From the NCBI GenBank assembly GCA_023252195.1, contig JAHEXI010000004.1, positions 124,001-188,000 of the forward strand: DNA of 64,000 bases, given 5' to 3'. This stretch comes from Pseudonocardiales bacterium (GTDB taxonomy: Bacteria; Actinomycetota; Actinomycetes; Mycobacteriales; Pseudonocardiaceae). The number at the start of each line of letters is the position of its first letter. The first letter of the stretch is position 1. A model generated the notes under the pieces. It did not search any database, was not told the origin of the DNA, and worked only from the letters and a program-made list of their open reading frames with translations. A program made the translations under genes and the position numbers. Of this stretch, positions 45,047 through 52,978 are shown piece by piece.

Positions 45047-47593
45047 ATGATGCGCACAGTCGTCGTTGCAGGTCATGGCATGGTCGGACACCGGCTGGTG
45101 GAGGCTCTGATTGGCCGCGACCTGCATCGGCAATGGCGGATCGTGGTGCTCGCCGAGGAGACCAGACCGGCCTACGACCGGGTCGCACTGTCCTCGTATG
45201 TGGACTCGTGGGACGCCGAGACGCTGACCCTGCCCGCGGTCCTCGACGACCGGGTGGAGCTGCGCCTGGGCGACCCGTGCGTGCGGATCGACCGGCGCAA
45301 GCGCACCGTGCGCACCGCGTCCGGGCGCCGGGTTCATTACGACGCGTTGGTGCTGGCCACCGGATCCGCGCCGTTCGTGCCCCCGGTGCCTGGTTACGAT
45401 CTGCCCGGTTGCTACGTCTACCGGACGCCGGAGGATCTCGACGCGATCCGGGTGGCCGCGCAGCGCGCGATGCGGACCACGGTCGCGGGTCGGCGCTCCG
45501 GGGTGGTCGTCGGCGGCGGGCTTCTCGGCTTGGAGGCCGCACACGCGTTGCGTCAACTCGGACTGTCCCCGCACGTGGTCGAGATCGCACCGCGGCTGAT
45601 GCCGATGCAGGTCGACGAGGGTGGCGGGGCGCTGCTGCGCCGGTTCATCGAGGGCCTCGGAGTGCGGGTGTACTGCGGCCGCGCCACCGCGGCCATCGAA
45701 CCGGACCGGGGCCGGATGCTGGTCCGGCTGTCCGACGGCACCGAGCTCGACACCGACGTCGTGGTGTTCTCCGCTGGCGTGCGCCCCCGCGACCAGCTGG
45801 CCCGCGACGCTGGACTGCCGGTCGGTGAACGAGGCGGCGTGCTGGTCGACTCCAGCTGCCACACCTCCGACGCGGACATCTGGGCGATCGGGGAGTGCGC
45901 CGCGGTCGAGGGCCGCTGCTACGGACTGGTCGCACCTGGCTACGCGATGGCCGAGGTGGTGGCCGATCGACTGCTCGGGGGCCACGCCACTTTCCCGGGC
46001 GCTGACACCGCCACCAAGCTTAAGCTGCTCGGGGTCGACGTGGCCAGCTTCGGCGACGCCCACGCGACTGCTGAGGGTGCGCTGGAGGTCATCCACAACG
46101 ACCCCGTCGCGGGCCGTTACGCCAAGCTCGTCGTCTCCGACGACGCGCGGATCCTGCTCGGCGGGGTGCTGGTGGGTGACGCCGAGTCCTACGGCACATT
46201 GCGCGCAATGGTCGGCGCGGTGCTGCCGGCCGACCCCGGCGCGCTGATCTCGCCGTCCGGCGGCGAGCTCGACGCTGGTGCATTGCCGGCTACCGCCCAG
46301 GTGTGCTCGTGTCACGCGGTCACCGTCGAGGCGATCGGTGCGGCGGTGCGCGACGGGGCGACCACCGTGCCCGGCCTCAAGGCGTGCACGAAGGCGGGTA
46401 CCGGGTGTGGCTCGTGCGTGCCGATGCTGAAGAAACTGCTCGCCGCCCAAGGCGTCGAGCAGTCCAAGGCACTGTGTGAGCACTTCACGCACAGCCGGGC
46501 GGAGCTGTTCGAGATCGTCGCCGCCACCCGGATCCGGACCTTCTCCGAGCTGGTCACCAAGCACGGCACGGGCCGCGGTTGTGACATCTGCAAGCCCGCG
46601 GTGGCCTCGATCCTGGCCTCGCTGAGCGGAGTGCTCAACCCCGGCGGCCACATCCTCGACGGCGAGCAGGCGACCCTGCAGGACACCAACGACCACTTCC
46701 TGGCCAACCTGCAGCGCAACGGCACCTACTCGGTGGTGCCCAGAGTCCCCGGCGGCGAGATCACGCCGGAGAAGCTCATCGTGCTCGGTGAGGTGGCTCG
46801 CGACTTCGGGCTCTACACCAAGATCACTGGCGGGCAGCGGATCGACCTGTTCGGGGCCCGGGTGGAGCAGCTGCCGGCGATCTGGCGCCGGCTGGTCGAC
46901 GCCGGCTTCGAGTCCGGGCACGCCTACGGCAAGGCGCTGCGGACCGTGAAATCCTGCGTCGGTACCGACTGGTGCCGCTACGGGGTGCAGGACTCGGTGG
47001 GTCTGGCCATCGCGTTGGAGCTGCGCTACCGAGGTCTGCGCGCTCCGCACAAGCTCAAGTCCGGAGTCTCGGGCTGCGCGCGGGAGTGCGCCGAGGCTCG
47101 GAGCAAGGACTTCGGGGTGATCGCTACCGAAACGGGCTGGAACCTCTACGTCTGCGGCAACGGTGGTTTCCGGCCCCGGCACGCCGACCTGCTGGTCTCC
47201 GACCTCGACACTCAGACGCTGGTGCGGACCATCGACCGGTTCCTGATGTTCTACGTCCGCACCGCTGACCGGCTGCAGCGCACCGCGCCGTGGCTGGAGG
47301 AGCTGGAGGGCGGTCTGGACCACCTGCGCGACGTCATCGTGAACGACTCACTCGGGATCTGCGCCGACCTCGACGCCGCGATCGCGGCGCACGTGGTCGG
47401 TTATTCGGACGAGTGGCGCGGCGTGCTGGAAGACCCCGCGAAGCTGGCCCGGTTCACCTCCTTCGTCAACGCGCCGGGCGTGCCCGATCCGACCGTCGAG
47501 TTCGTCGAAGAGCGTGGCCAGCCCACCCCAGCCCATCGCAGACCTGGCCAACCGGTTCTGATCGCGGGCCCGACGCTGACAGTGGTCCGATGA
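45047..47593 (+). CDS. nirB: assimilatory/dissimilatory nitrite reductase large subunit NirB
   Basis: 848 residues. Order: FAD/NAD(P) pyridine-nucleotide reductase domain (GHGMVGHRLVEAL; VVVGGGLLGLEAAHAL), a BFD-like [2Fe-2S] domain (CSCHAVTVEAIG ... TGCGSCVPMLKKLL), a nitrite/sulfite reductase ferredoxin-like half domain, and the siroheme/[4Fe-4S] domain with cysteines in KSCVGTDWCRYG and SGCARECAEARS. NirB with NirD reduces nitrite to ammonium with NAD(P)H. The double ATG at 45047 has GGAGG 7 bases upstream. It overlaps nirD by ATGA. Confidence 0.95.
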   Translation: MMRTVVVAGHGMVGHRLVEALIGRDLHRQWRIVVLAEETRPAYDRVALSSYVDSWDAETLTLPAVLDDRVELRLGDPCVRIDRRKRTVRTASGRRVHYDALVLATGSAPFVPPVPGYDLPGCYVYRTPEDLDAIRVAAQRAMRTTVAGRRSGVVVGGGLLGLEAAHALRQLGLSPHVVEIAPRLMPMQVDEGGGALLRRFIEGLGVRVYCGRATAAIEPDRGRMLVRLSDGTELDTDVVVFSAGVRPRDQLARDAGLPVGERGGVLVDSSCHTSDADIWAIGECAAVEGRCYGLVAPGYAMAEVVADRLLGGHATFPGADTATKLKLLGVDVASFGDAHATAEGALEVIHNDPVAGRYAKLVVSDDARILLGGVLVGDAESYGTLRAMVGAVLPADPGALISPSGGELDAGALPATAQVCSCHAVTVEAIGAAVRDGATTVPGLKACTKAGTGCGSCVPMLKKLLAAQGVEQSKALCEHFTHSRAELFEIVAATRIRTFSELVTKHGTGRGCDICKPAVASILASLSGVLNPGGHILDGEQATLQDTNDHFLANLQRNGTYSVVPRVPGGEITPEKLIVLGEVARDFGLYTKITGGQRIDLFGARVEQLPAIWRRLVDAGFESGHAYGKALRTVKSCVGTDWCRYGVQDSVGLAIALELRYRGLRAPHKLKSGVSGCARECAEARSKDFGVIATETGWNLYVCGNGGFRPRHADLLVSDLDTQTLVRTIDRFLMFYVRTADRLQRTAPWLEELEGGLDHLRDVIVNDSLGICADLDAAIAAHVVGYSDEWRGVLEDPAKLARFTSFVNAPGVPDPTVEFVEERGQPTPAHRRPGQPVLIAGPTLTVVR

Positions 47594-47931
47594 CCGCGCA
47601 ACTGCAGCGGCATTGGACGGCGGTCTGCCGCTACGACGACCTGGTGCCGGAACGCGGGGTAGCGGCGCTGATCGACGGCGTTGCGGTCGCGGTATTCCGC
47701 ACCCATGATGGTGTCCTGCATGCACTGTCCAATATGGATCCCTTCAGCGGGGTCTCGGTACTGTCTCGGGGGATCGTCGGGGACCGCGAGGGCCGTCCGA
47801 CGGTGGCCTCGCCGATCTACAAGCAGGTCTTCGAATTGGCGACCGGGGCATGTCTGGACGACCCCAGCATCTCGGTGCGGACCTTTCCAGCGCGGGTACT
47901 CAACGGGGTCGTGGAAGTCTGCTCGGTATGA
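47590..47931 (+). CDS. nirD: nitrite reductase small subunit NirD
   Basis: 113 residues, Rieske-like fold without iron ligands (GVAVAVFRTHDGVLHALSNMDPFSGVSVLSRGIVGDREG), as in NirD proteins, where the typical CxH pairs are missing. It assists NirB. The ATG overlaps the NirB stop, and its stop overlaps the next start (ATGA), so the four genes 45047-49756 are one translationally coupled operon. The longer upstream in-frame reading lies within nirB. Confidence 0.9.
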   Translation: MTAQLQRHWTAVCRYDDLVPERGVAALIDGVAVAVFRTHDGVLHALSNMDPFSGVSVLSRGIVGDREGRPTVASPIYKQVFELATGACLDDPSISVRTFPARVLNGVVEVCSV

Positions 47932-49070
47932 CTGCGATGTCGCTGCACGCGAGACCCGAACCGCTACCGCTCGCGGGATTCACCGTCGGTGTCACCGCCG
48001 CACGCCGGGCTGCAGAGTTGGGCTCGTTGTTGGAGCGTCGGGGTGCTGAGGTGCTGCCCGCCGCGGCGATCCAGATCGTGGCCGTGGCCGATGACACCGA
48101 ACTGCACGCCGCCACCGAGCAACTGATCAACCACCCGCCGGACATCGTGGTGATCACCACCGGGATCGGGTTCCGTGGCTGGGTGGAAGCCGCGGACGGG
48201 TGGGGCTTGGGGGAGGCGCTGATCGGTGCACTGCGCCGCGCCACCTTGCTGTCCAGGGGCCCCAAATCGCGCGGCGCGGTCCGGGCCGCCGGCCTGACCG
48301 ATGCCTGGTCACCACCATCGGAGTCCTCCGCTGAGGTGCTGGAGCACCTGCTAGCCAGTGATCTCGACGGAGTACGGGTCGCCGTGCAGTTGCACGGCGA
48401 GCCACTGCCGGACTTCGTCGATGCGTTGTGCTGCGCCGGAGCGCAGGTAATACAGGTGCCCGTCTACCGGTGGGTACTGCCCGAGGATCTCGCACCGCTG
48501 GACCGGCTGATCACCGCGGCGCTGGATGGTGGCCTCGACGCGGTCAGTTTCACCAGCGCACCCGCGGCGGCCAGCGTGCTGCGCCGAGCCGACGAGCTCG
48601 GGGTGCTGGGGCCACTGCTGCAACGCCTTCGTCGGGATGTGCTCGTCGCCTGTGTGGGGCCGGTCACCGCGGGACCGCTGGTGGCCCGAGATGTGCCCAC
48701 CGTGCAGCCGGAACGCTCCCGGATCGGCGCGCTGGTGCGCACCCTGTGCGAGGCACTGCCAGCCCGAGCGCCGCGCTGGCCGGTCGCGGGTCAGGTACTG
48801 GAGCTGCGTGGACACGCCGCGGTCGTCGACGGGGTACTGCGGGCCGTGCCACCAACGCCGATGGCCCTGTTGCGGCTGCTGGTGGCTCGTCCGGGCCGGG
48901 TGGTGCCGCGCGCTGAGCTGCTGTCCGTGATGCCCGCGGCCGGTGACGACGAGCACGCGGTGGAGACCGCGGTGGCCCGGTTGCGCGCCGCCCTGGGCGC
49001 TCCACGATTGGTCCAGACCGTGGTCAAGCGCGGCTACCGGCTGGCCCTGGAGCCCGGAGACTGCCAGTGA
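47928..49070 (+). CDS. nnaR: NnaR-like regulator: uroporphyrinogen-III-synthase domain with winged helix
   Basis: 380 residues. The N-terminal 265 residues are a HemD-like domain (GFTVGVTAARRAAELGSLLERRGAEVLPAAAIQI, VVITTGIGFRGW, DAVSFTSAPAAASVL). The C-terminal 95 residues are an OmpR/PhoB-type winged helix (AVPPTPMALLRLLVARPGRVVPRAELLSVMP, VAVARLRAALG, VVKRGYRL). This architecture is that of NnaR, an activator of nitrate/nitrite assimilation genes in Streptomyces and mycobacteria, where the HemD part may sense rather than catalyse. Coupled to nirD and to the chelatase gene. Confidence 0.85.
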   Translation: MTAMSLHARPEPLPLAGFTVGVTAARRAAELGSLLERRGAEVLPAAAIQIVAVADDTELHAATEQLINHPPDIVVITTGIGFRGWVEAADGWGLGEALIGALRRATLLSRGPKSRGAVRAAGLTDAWSPPSESSAEVLEHLLASDLDGVRVAVQLHGEPLPDFVDALCCAGAQVIQVPVYRWVLPEDLAPLDRLITAALDGGLDAVSFTSAPAAASVLRRADELGVLGPLLQRLRRDVLVACVGPVTAGPLVARDVPTVQPERSRIGALVRTLCEALPARAPRWPVAGQVLELRGHAAVVDGVLRAVPPTPMALLRLLVARPGRVVPRAELLSVMPAAGDDEHAVETAVARLRAALGAPRLVQTVVKRGYRLALEPGDCQ

Positions 49071-49756
49071 CACCCGCTGTCGTCGTGGCTGCCCATGGCA
49101 CTCGGTACCCGGCTGGCGTCGCGGTGGCGGGTCAGCTGACCGATGCGCTACGTTCCCGGGTGCCCGGCAGCTCCGTGCGGCTCGCCTTCGTCGACGTGCT
49201 CGGGCCGGCGGTGCGCGACGTGATCGCCGGCGCGCATGGCCCGGTCACCGTTGTGCCGGCCTTTTTGACTCGCGGTTATCACGTGCGAACCGACGTACCG
49301 CGAGAAGTGGCCGCCACTGGCCGCAGGGACGTCACTGTCACCGCTGCCCTCGGACCGCACCCGCTGCTGGTGGGCGCCATGGCTGATCGGTTGCGTGCTG
49401 CCGGCTGGCGCCCAGGCGATGCAGTGGTGTTGGCTTCGGCGGGCTCATCGGACGAGCGGGCGGTAGCTGATGTGCGGGCCGCGGCAGCGCAGCTGTCCGG
49501 TGAGCTCGACTGCCGGGTTCGGGTCGGGTTCGTCGCCACCGGAACCCCTTCGGTGACGGCTCTAGTGCGGGGACTGCGGGCGGGCGGCGCACCCAGGGTC
49601 GCGGTCGCCTCATGGCTGCTGGCGCCGGGTCTTTTCCACCACAGGCTCGCCCGCACTGGCGCTGATGTCGTCGCGGCACCATTGGGTACGCATCCAGGAG
49701 TGATCGACCGGCTGGCCAGTCTCGCCGCTGCCTCAGCGGTGCTGCGCAGCGCCTGA
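49067..49756 (+). CDS. sirohydrochlorin chelatase-like protein (CbiX/SirB)
   Basis: 229 residues, a tandem of two CbiX halves: AAHGTRYPAG with one metal-binding His at the N-terminus, VVPAFLTRGYHVRTDVP with the second, and a degenerate C-terminal half ending VASWLLAPGLFHHRLARTGADVV. Such enzymes insert iron (SirB) or cobalt (CbiX) into sirohydrochlorin; beside nirBD the siroheme role is the natural inference. GTG start at 49067 overlaps nnaR as GTGA. Confidence 0.83.
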   Translation: MTPAVVVAAHGTRYPAGVAVAGQLTDALRSRVPGSSVRLAFVDVLGPAVRDVIAGAHGPVTVVPAFLTRGYHVRTDVPREVAATGRRDVTVTAALGPHPLLVGAMADRLRAAGWRPGDAVVLASAGSSDERAVADVRAAAAQLSGELDCRVRVGFVATGTPSVTALVRGLRAGGAPRVAVASWLLAPGLFHHRLARTGADVVAAPLGTHPGVIDRLASLAAASAVLRSA

Positions 49757-49772
49757 TCGGAGTGCGGTCCAA

Positions 49773-49833
49773 CCGCCACTGAGAAGGAAGCACCACTGAC
49801 GGTAAACCAGTGGTGCTTCCTTCTCAGTGGCGG
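49773..49833. repeat. 26-bp perfect inverted repeat after the chelatase gene (family D)
   Basis: Arms 49773-49798 and 49808-49833 are exactly complementary (core AGAAGGAAGCACCACTG), loop 9 bases ACGGTAAAC. This is the longest perfect stem in the window. It follows the operon end by 17 bases and lies directly before an antitoxin gene; the arm carries no T-tract. A strong operon terminator is the simplest role. Confidence 0.8.
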
Positions 49834-49838
49834 CGAAG

Positions 49839-50134
49839 ATGATCAAGGTGGACGAGTTGACACACGCCCGGTTGGCCGAGTTGGCTGCCGAGCACGGCGC
49901 CACTATCGGCGGATACGTCGGCGAGCTTGCGAGCGCACAGCGCACAGCGCACAGCGCACCCAAGCGGAGTGGAAAGCCGTCGCCCAGCAGACCCGAGCCT
50001 ACCTGGGGGAGCACTTCGGCTTTGACCCGACATCGCAGGTCCGGGCTGAGCTGGAGGCCGAGCACGACGCGATCATGTCCGACCTTGCCGTCCAATTCGC
50101 CGCTCGGCGCGGTACGCGTCGTGCCAGCGCGTGA
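49839..50134 (+). pseudogene. VapB-like antitoxin frameshifted at a 7-bp tandem repeat
   Basis: The first frame reads MIKVDELTHARLAELAAEHG, TIGGYVGELASAQRTAHS, an antitoxin-like N-terminus. At 49932-49959 four copies of AGCGCAC shift the frame; the downstream coding frame resumes as TQAEWKAVAQQTRAYLGEH to AELEAEHDAIMSDLAVQFAARR and stops at 50134. Two or five copies would restore one frame of about 93-100 residues. The stop overlaps the following toxin start as GTGA, so these were an operon. No ribosome-binding site is evident because the preceding palindrome reaches to 49833. Confidence 0.7.
49932..49959. repeat. four tandem copies of AGCGCAC in an antitoxin gene
   Basis: Perfect 7-bp repeats at 49932, 49939, 49946 and 49953. 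Since 7 is not a multiple of 3, each copy gained or lost changes the reading frame. The current copy number leaves the antitoxin out of frame. Confidence 0.8.
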
Positions 50135-50380
50135 CCGAGACTGAGGCTCGCGGCTACCTGCTGGACACGACGGCGTTGACGGCGCTCGGCTCCAGCCAGC
50201 GGGTTTCCATGCTCATCGCGACCGCACCTCATTCCCACTTGCCGCTGTACGCGCCTGTCAGCTGCGTGGACGCGGCAGACCGCATCCGGCCCGGCATCGC
50301 CAGGCACGTCGGGCGGATTTCCGCAGTGGAACCCATCGACCTGACGTACTCCGCCGTGCTCGACTTGCGCGCGCGCACCC
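50131..50380 (+). pseudogene. truncated PIN-domain toxin fragment
   Basis: From the GTG at 50131 the frame reads RGYLLDTTALTALGSSQRVSMLI with the N-terminal PIN acidic residue, then APVSCVDAADRIRPGI and IDLTYSAVLDLRA. After about 80 residues the PIN fold stops where an antitoxin of another module begins. The downstream acidic residues needed for catalysis are lacking, so the toxin is inactive. The boundary near 50372-50380 is approximate. Confidence 0.68.
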
Positions 50381-50387
50381 GGAGATC

Positions 50388-50645
50388 ATGCGCCGGGTCG
50401 AGGCCGGGGAGAGGTTCACGGTTACCCGCAACGGCAGGCCCGTCGCTGACCTGATCCCGCACCAGGGGGATCGCGCGGTGCGGCGGCGGACGGTGGGCGA
50501 GCTGCAAGCGGAATTCCGCCAGATGATTCCCGTCGACAGCGCACGGTGGCACCGGGAACGCGCGGCATCCGACGGAGTATTCGGGCCGGATGACCCGCTA
50601 GAGGATCCCTGGCCGCGCGGGCACCCTGATCCGGCCCGGCGATGA
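50388..50645 (+). CDS. Phd/YefM-like antitoxin, N-terminus shortened
   Basis: 85 residues from the ATG at 50388: MRRVEAGERFTVTRNGRPVADLIP is the second half of a Phd/YefM DNA-binding domain, followed by a charged toxin-binding tail ending GPDDPLEDPWPRG. The usual first 10-15 residues are absent because the upstream sequence belongs to the toxin fragment; the codons before the ATG read RAHPEI in frame, which fits the fold, so the loss is small. DNA binding may be impaired while toxin neutralisation could remain. Its stop is 7 bases before an intact toxin. Confidence 0.68.
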   Translation: MRRVEAGERFTVTRNGRPVADLIPHQGDRAVRRRTVGELQAEFRQMIPVDSARWHRERAASDGVFGPDDPLEDPWPRGHPDPARR

Positions 50646-50652
50646 GCCGCTC

Positions 50653-51042
50653 GTGCGCATCCTGCTGGATACCTCAGTGATCATCGATCTGGCTGACGTG
50701 GAGTTGGGTGTCCATGAATCCGCGGAACCGGCGGTGAGCGCGGTCAGCGTTGCGGAGCTGGCTTTCGGGCTGGACATCGACGATCCGATCGAACGTCGGG
50801 CGCGCGCCGAGCGGTACCGCGCTGTGCGCGAGCAGTTCGCCGTGCTGACCTTCGACGTCCACGCCGCCGAGATCTACGGCACCATGGCCGCGGTGATCCG
50901 CAGGGCTGGCCGCAACCCCCGCCCCCGGCAAATGGATCTCCAGATCGCCGCCACGGCAGCGGCCCACTCGATACCCCTCGTCACCCGGGATGTCAATTGT
51001 TTCGTTGGCCTGGAACGGCTACTCGACGTCGTCGTGGTATGA
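50653..51042 (+). CDS. VapC-type PIN-domain toxin, intact
   Basis: 129 residues with the full set of PIN residues: LLDTSVIIDLADVEL (first Asp), VSVAELAFGLDID (Glu), MDLQIAATAAAHSIPLVTRDVNCF (Asp, Asp). GTG start at 50653. Cotranscribed with the shortened antitoxin just upstream. An intact toxin next to an altered antitoxin suggests that the antitoxin still works, or that the toxin is weakly expressed. It converges on the phosphotransferase gene. Confidence 0.83.
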   Translation: MRILLDTSVIIDLADVELGVHESAEPAVSAVSVAELAFGLDIDDPIERRARAERYRAVREQFAVLTFDVHAAEIYGTMAAVIRRAGRNPRPRQMDLQIAATAAAHSIPLVTRDVNCFVGLERLLDVVVV

Positions 51043-51090
51043 CATTGCTCTTGAGACTGCTCTCCGCCTGAAACAGCGGTCCGGCGATGT

Positions 51091-52032
51091 TCAGATTGTC
51101 AGCAATCGTTGGATGTCCTCGGCTATGCCGGGCAGCGGTGCAGCACGGCCGAGGGCGGAGAACCAGTTCCAGAGCTCGAGCGCGTGGTAGAGCTGATAGA
51201 GGGATACGCGGTTGGACCAGTCGCGGGGCAGTGGGCCGTAGCCTTGGATCAGCCCGGACAGCTTCGCTTTGTCGCCATTCACCGAGTAGTAGTCGGTCTT
51301 AGCGAGATCGAGCAGTGGATCGGCGGCGATCGCGTTCTCCACGTCGATGATGCCGGTAACGGCCCAGCCATTGGGGCCTTCAGCGACCAGGACATTGCCT
51401 TCGTGGAAGTCGTTGTGGCACAGCACCGGGGCCGGGCAGTGGCCGAACAGCACGTGCCGTTGGGTGATGTGGGCCTGCATAGCGCGGTGCAGCGCAGGAT
51501 CGCCGCCGTGCCCGGCGAATTCACGGAGTTTTTTAGCGAACTGGCGGGTCATATACGCCGAGTTGGTGGATTGTGGGTCCAGGATGCGGGTAGTCAGGTA
51601 GCCGTAGGAGTCCTGGCCGATCCGGTGCACGGTGGACAGGATCATGCCCAGTTGCCGGTAGATCCCGTGGATTGCGCCGCCATCGAGCTGGGTGCTGATC
51701 GCGGACAGCGGCTCGCCGGGTAGCAGCGTCATGACGGTGAAAGCGTGCTCTCCGGTCGATTCGGCGAGCAGGATCGTCGGGCACGGTCCGGCGTCGTGGC
51801 GTGCCAGCAGTCGGTAGATATGGACTTCCTTGGCCAGCTTCCAGCGCCACTTGTCGGCATACACTTTCAGAATCAATGTTTCGTCGGGTTCAGCGCAACG
51901 CGCCTCGTAGACCGTACTGAGCTGCCCGCCGGTTCGAACCACTACGTCGGTGACAGTGGCGGTAGGTACGACGCGGCGCACGATCGCCTCGGCGGCCGAT
52001 CGGCTAAGGCCGTCAAGCGGACGGTCAGACAC
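51091..52032 (-). CDS. APH/choline-kinase-like phosphotransferase
   Basis: 313 residues, protein-kinase-like fold: VYEARCAEPDETLILKVYADKWRWKLAKEVHIYRLL (ATP-binding Lys and Glu), CHNDFHEGNVLV (catalytic Asp and Asn, HxDxxxxN) and ITGIIDVENAIAADP-like IIDVENA (metal-binding Asp). Family members phosphorylate aminoglycosides, homoserine, choline or other small molecules; the substrate is not evident, and antibiotic resistance should not be assumed. GTG/ATG start at 52032 lies directly before the domain. Confidence 0.83.
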   Translation of the reverse strand: MSDRPLDGLSRSAAEAIVRRVVPTATVTDVVVRTGGQLSTVYEARCAEPDETLILKVYADKWRWKLAKEVHIYRLLARHDAGPCPTILLAESTGEHAFTVMTLLPGEPLSAISTQLDGGAIHGIYRQLGMILSTVHRIGQDSYGYLTTRILDPQSTNSAYMTRQFAKKLREFAGHGGDPALHRAMQAHITQRHVLFGHCPAPVLCHNDFHEGNVLVAEGPNGWAVTGIIDVENAIAADPLLDLAKTDYYSVNGDKAKLSGLIQGYGPLPRDWSNRVSLYQLYHALELWNWFSALGRAAPLPGIAEDIQRLLTI

Positions 52033-52168
52033 GTGGCGACCGTAGACCGTGCTGCGGCGGAGATCGACCTATTTCCGGCCGCTGGCAAAGTCGCCGAACC
52101 CTTGCGGCTGACCGCGACGACGGTGACTTCTCGCCGGCCGAGCAGGCGATTTTGCCGGCGATCAGCGC

Positions 52169-52771
52169 TCAACAGCTGAGCTGACCCGCTGAACGGTGCA
52201 CTGAAACGGCGTAGGGGTCTGAGTCAGTGGATGGCTGTCGATCCCAGGTGGCGTACCGGGCTTCGAGGGCAAGACCGGCGCTTTCGCACCACCTGTCGTA
52301 GTCCGCCACAGTCGGCCAGCCGGGCTGCAGCTGAAAGCCGGCGATGAGCCGACCGCCTGGCATCAGGTGGCGCGCACATGCGACGACCGCTGCTCGGCGC
52401 CGGTCGTGTGTTATGTACGGAATGACATTGCCAGCGAGCACGATGGCGTCGAACCGGGTGGTCAGATCGAGCTCGCTGAGGTCTGTGTGCACCCAGGTCA
52501 AGGCGGGTGCCTTCGCGCGGGCCAAACCGATCATGTCCGGATCGAGATCGGTACCGACGATCTCAAGCCCGCGGCGAGCCAGCTCGATGGCCACCCGGCC
52601 GGTGCCACACCCTGCGTCCAGCACGGTGTGGGGGCCGTAGGAAAACACCAGATCGGCTTCGCCGTGGGCGTTCGCGCCGGTGGCCGCGATCCGCCGCCAG
52701 CGCTCGTCGTAGTCCGCGGGATCGAGCTGCTGACGCCAGTGGCCCCAATCATCGGGCGGCGGCCCAGTCAC
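52169..52771 (-). CDS. class I SAM-dependent methyltransferase
   Basis: 200 residues from the GTG at 52771, with GGAGGG 8 bases upstream. The SAM site is TVLDAGCGTGRVAIELARRGLEIVGTDLDPDMIGLA, then WVHTDLSELDL and DAIVLAGNVIPYI. The N-terminus WGHWRQQLDPADYDERW is common in free-standing methyltransferases of actinobacteria. Substrate unknown. It lies between narI and the phosphotransferase in the insert that splits the nitrate genes. Confidence 0.85.
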   Translation of the reverse strand: MTGPPPDDWGHWRQQLDPADYDERWRRIAATGANAHGEADLVFSYGPHTVLDAGCGTGRVAIELARRGLEIVGTDLDPDMIGLARAKAPALTWVHTDLSELDLTTRFDAIVLAGNVIPYITHDRRRAAVVACARHLMPGGRLIAGFQLQPGWPTVADYDRWCESAGLALEARYATWDRQPSTDSDPYAVSVHRSAGQLSC

Positions 52772-52916
52772 TGGTGTGTCCCTCCGTCGAGTTTCGCTCC
52801 AGCACGGCACCCACGAGCGTCTGCCTTGAGTTTAGGGCGCGGTAGATCGCTACAGCGCCACCTCACGGCTGGCTGGAGCGCAGCGGTCGAGTCGTGGCGA
52901 TCGTTGACGCGTCTGT

Positions 52917-52962
52917 GATGCAGAACGCGGTAAATGCGACCTCTATAGGCGCGTTCTGCATC
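52917..52962. repeat. palindrome downstream of narI (family C-like)
   Basis: GATGCAGAACGCG (52917-52929) pairs exactly with 52950-52962 across a 20-base loop beginning GTAAATGCGACC. It lies 16 bases past the narI stop on the minus strand, at the end of the nar operon. It shares blocks with the element at 41041-41114 (GATGCAGA, GCGGTAA, TGCATCCAGACTGCG) in a different arrangement. Confidence 0.7.
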
Positions 52963-52978
52963 CAGACTGCGCTTTCGG

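Noticed and set aside
44906-47323. 805-codon open frame antisense to nirB
   Set aside because: It is the mirror of high-GC codon use in nirB; the predicted protein is His/Gln/Arg-rich without domains, whereas nirB is complete with all its cofactor motifs.
51091-52032. Aminoglycoside resistance gene
   Set aside because: Only the general phosphotransferase fold is visible; many such genes act on metabolites and the sequence gives no substrate.
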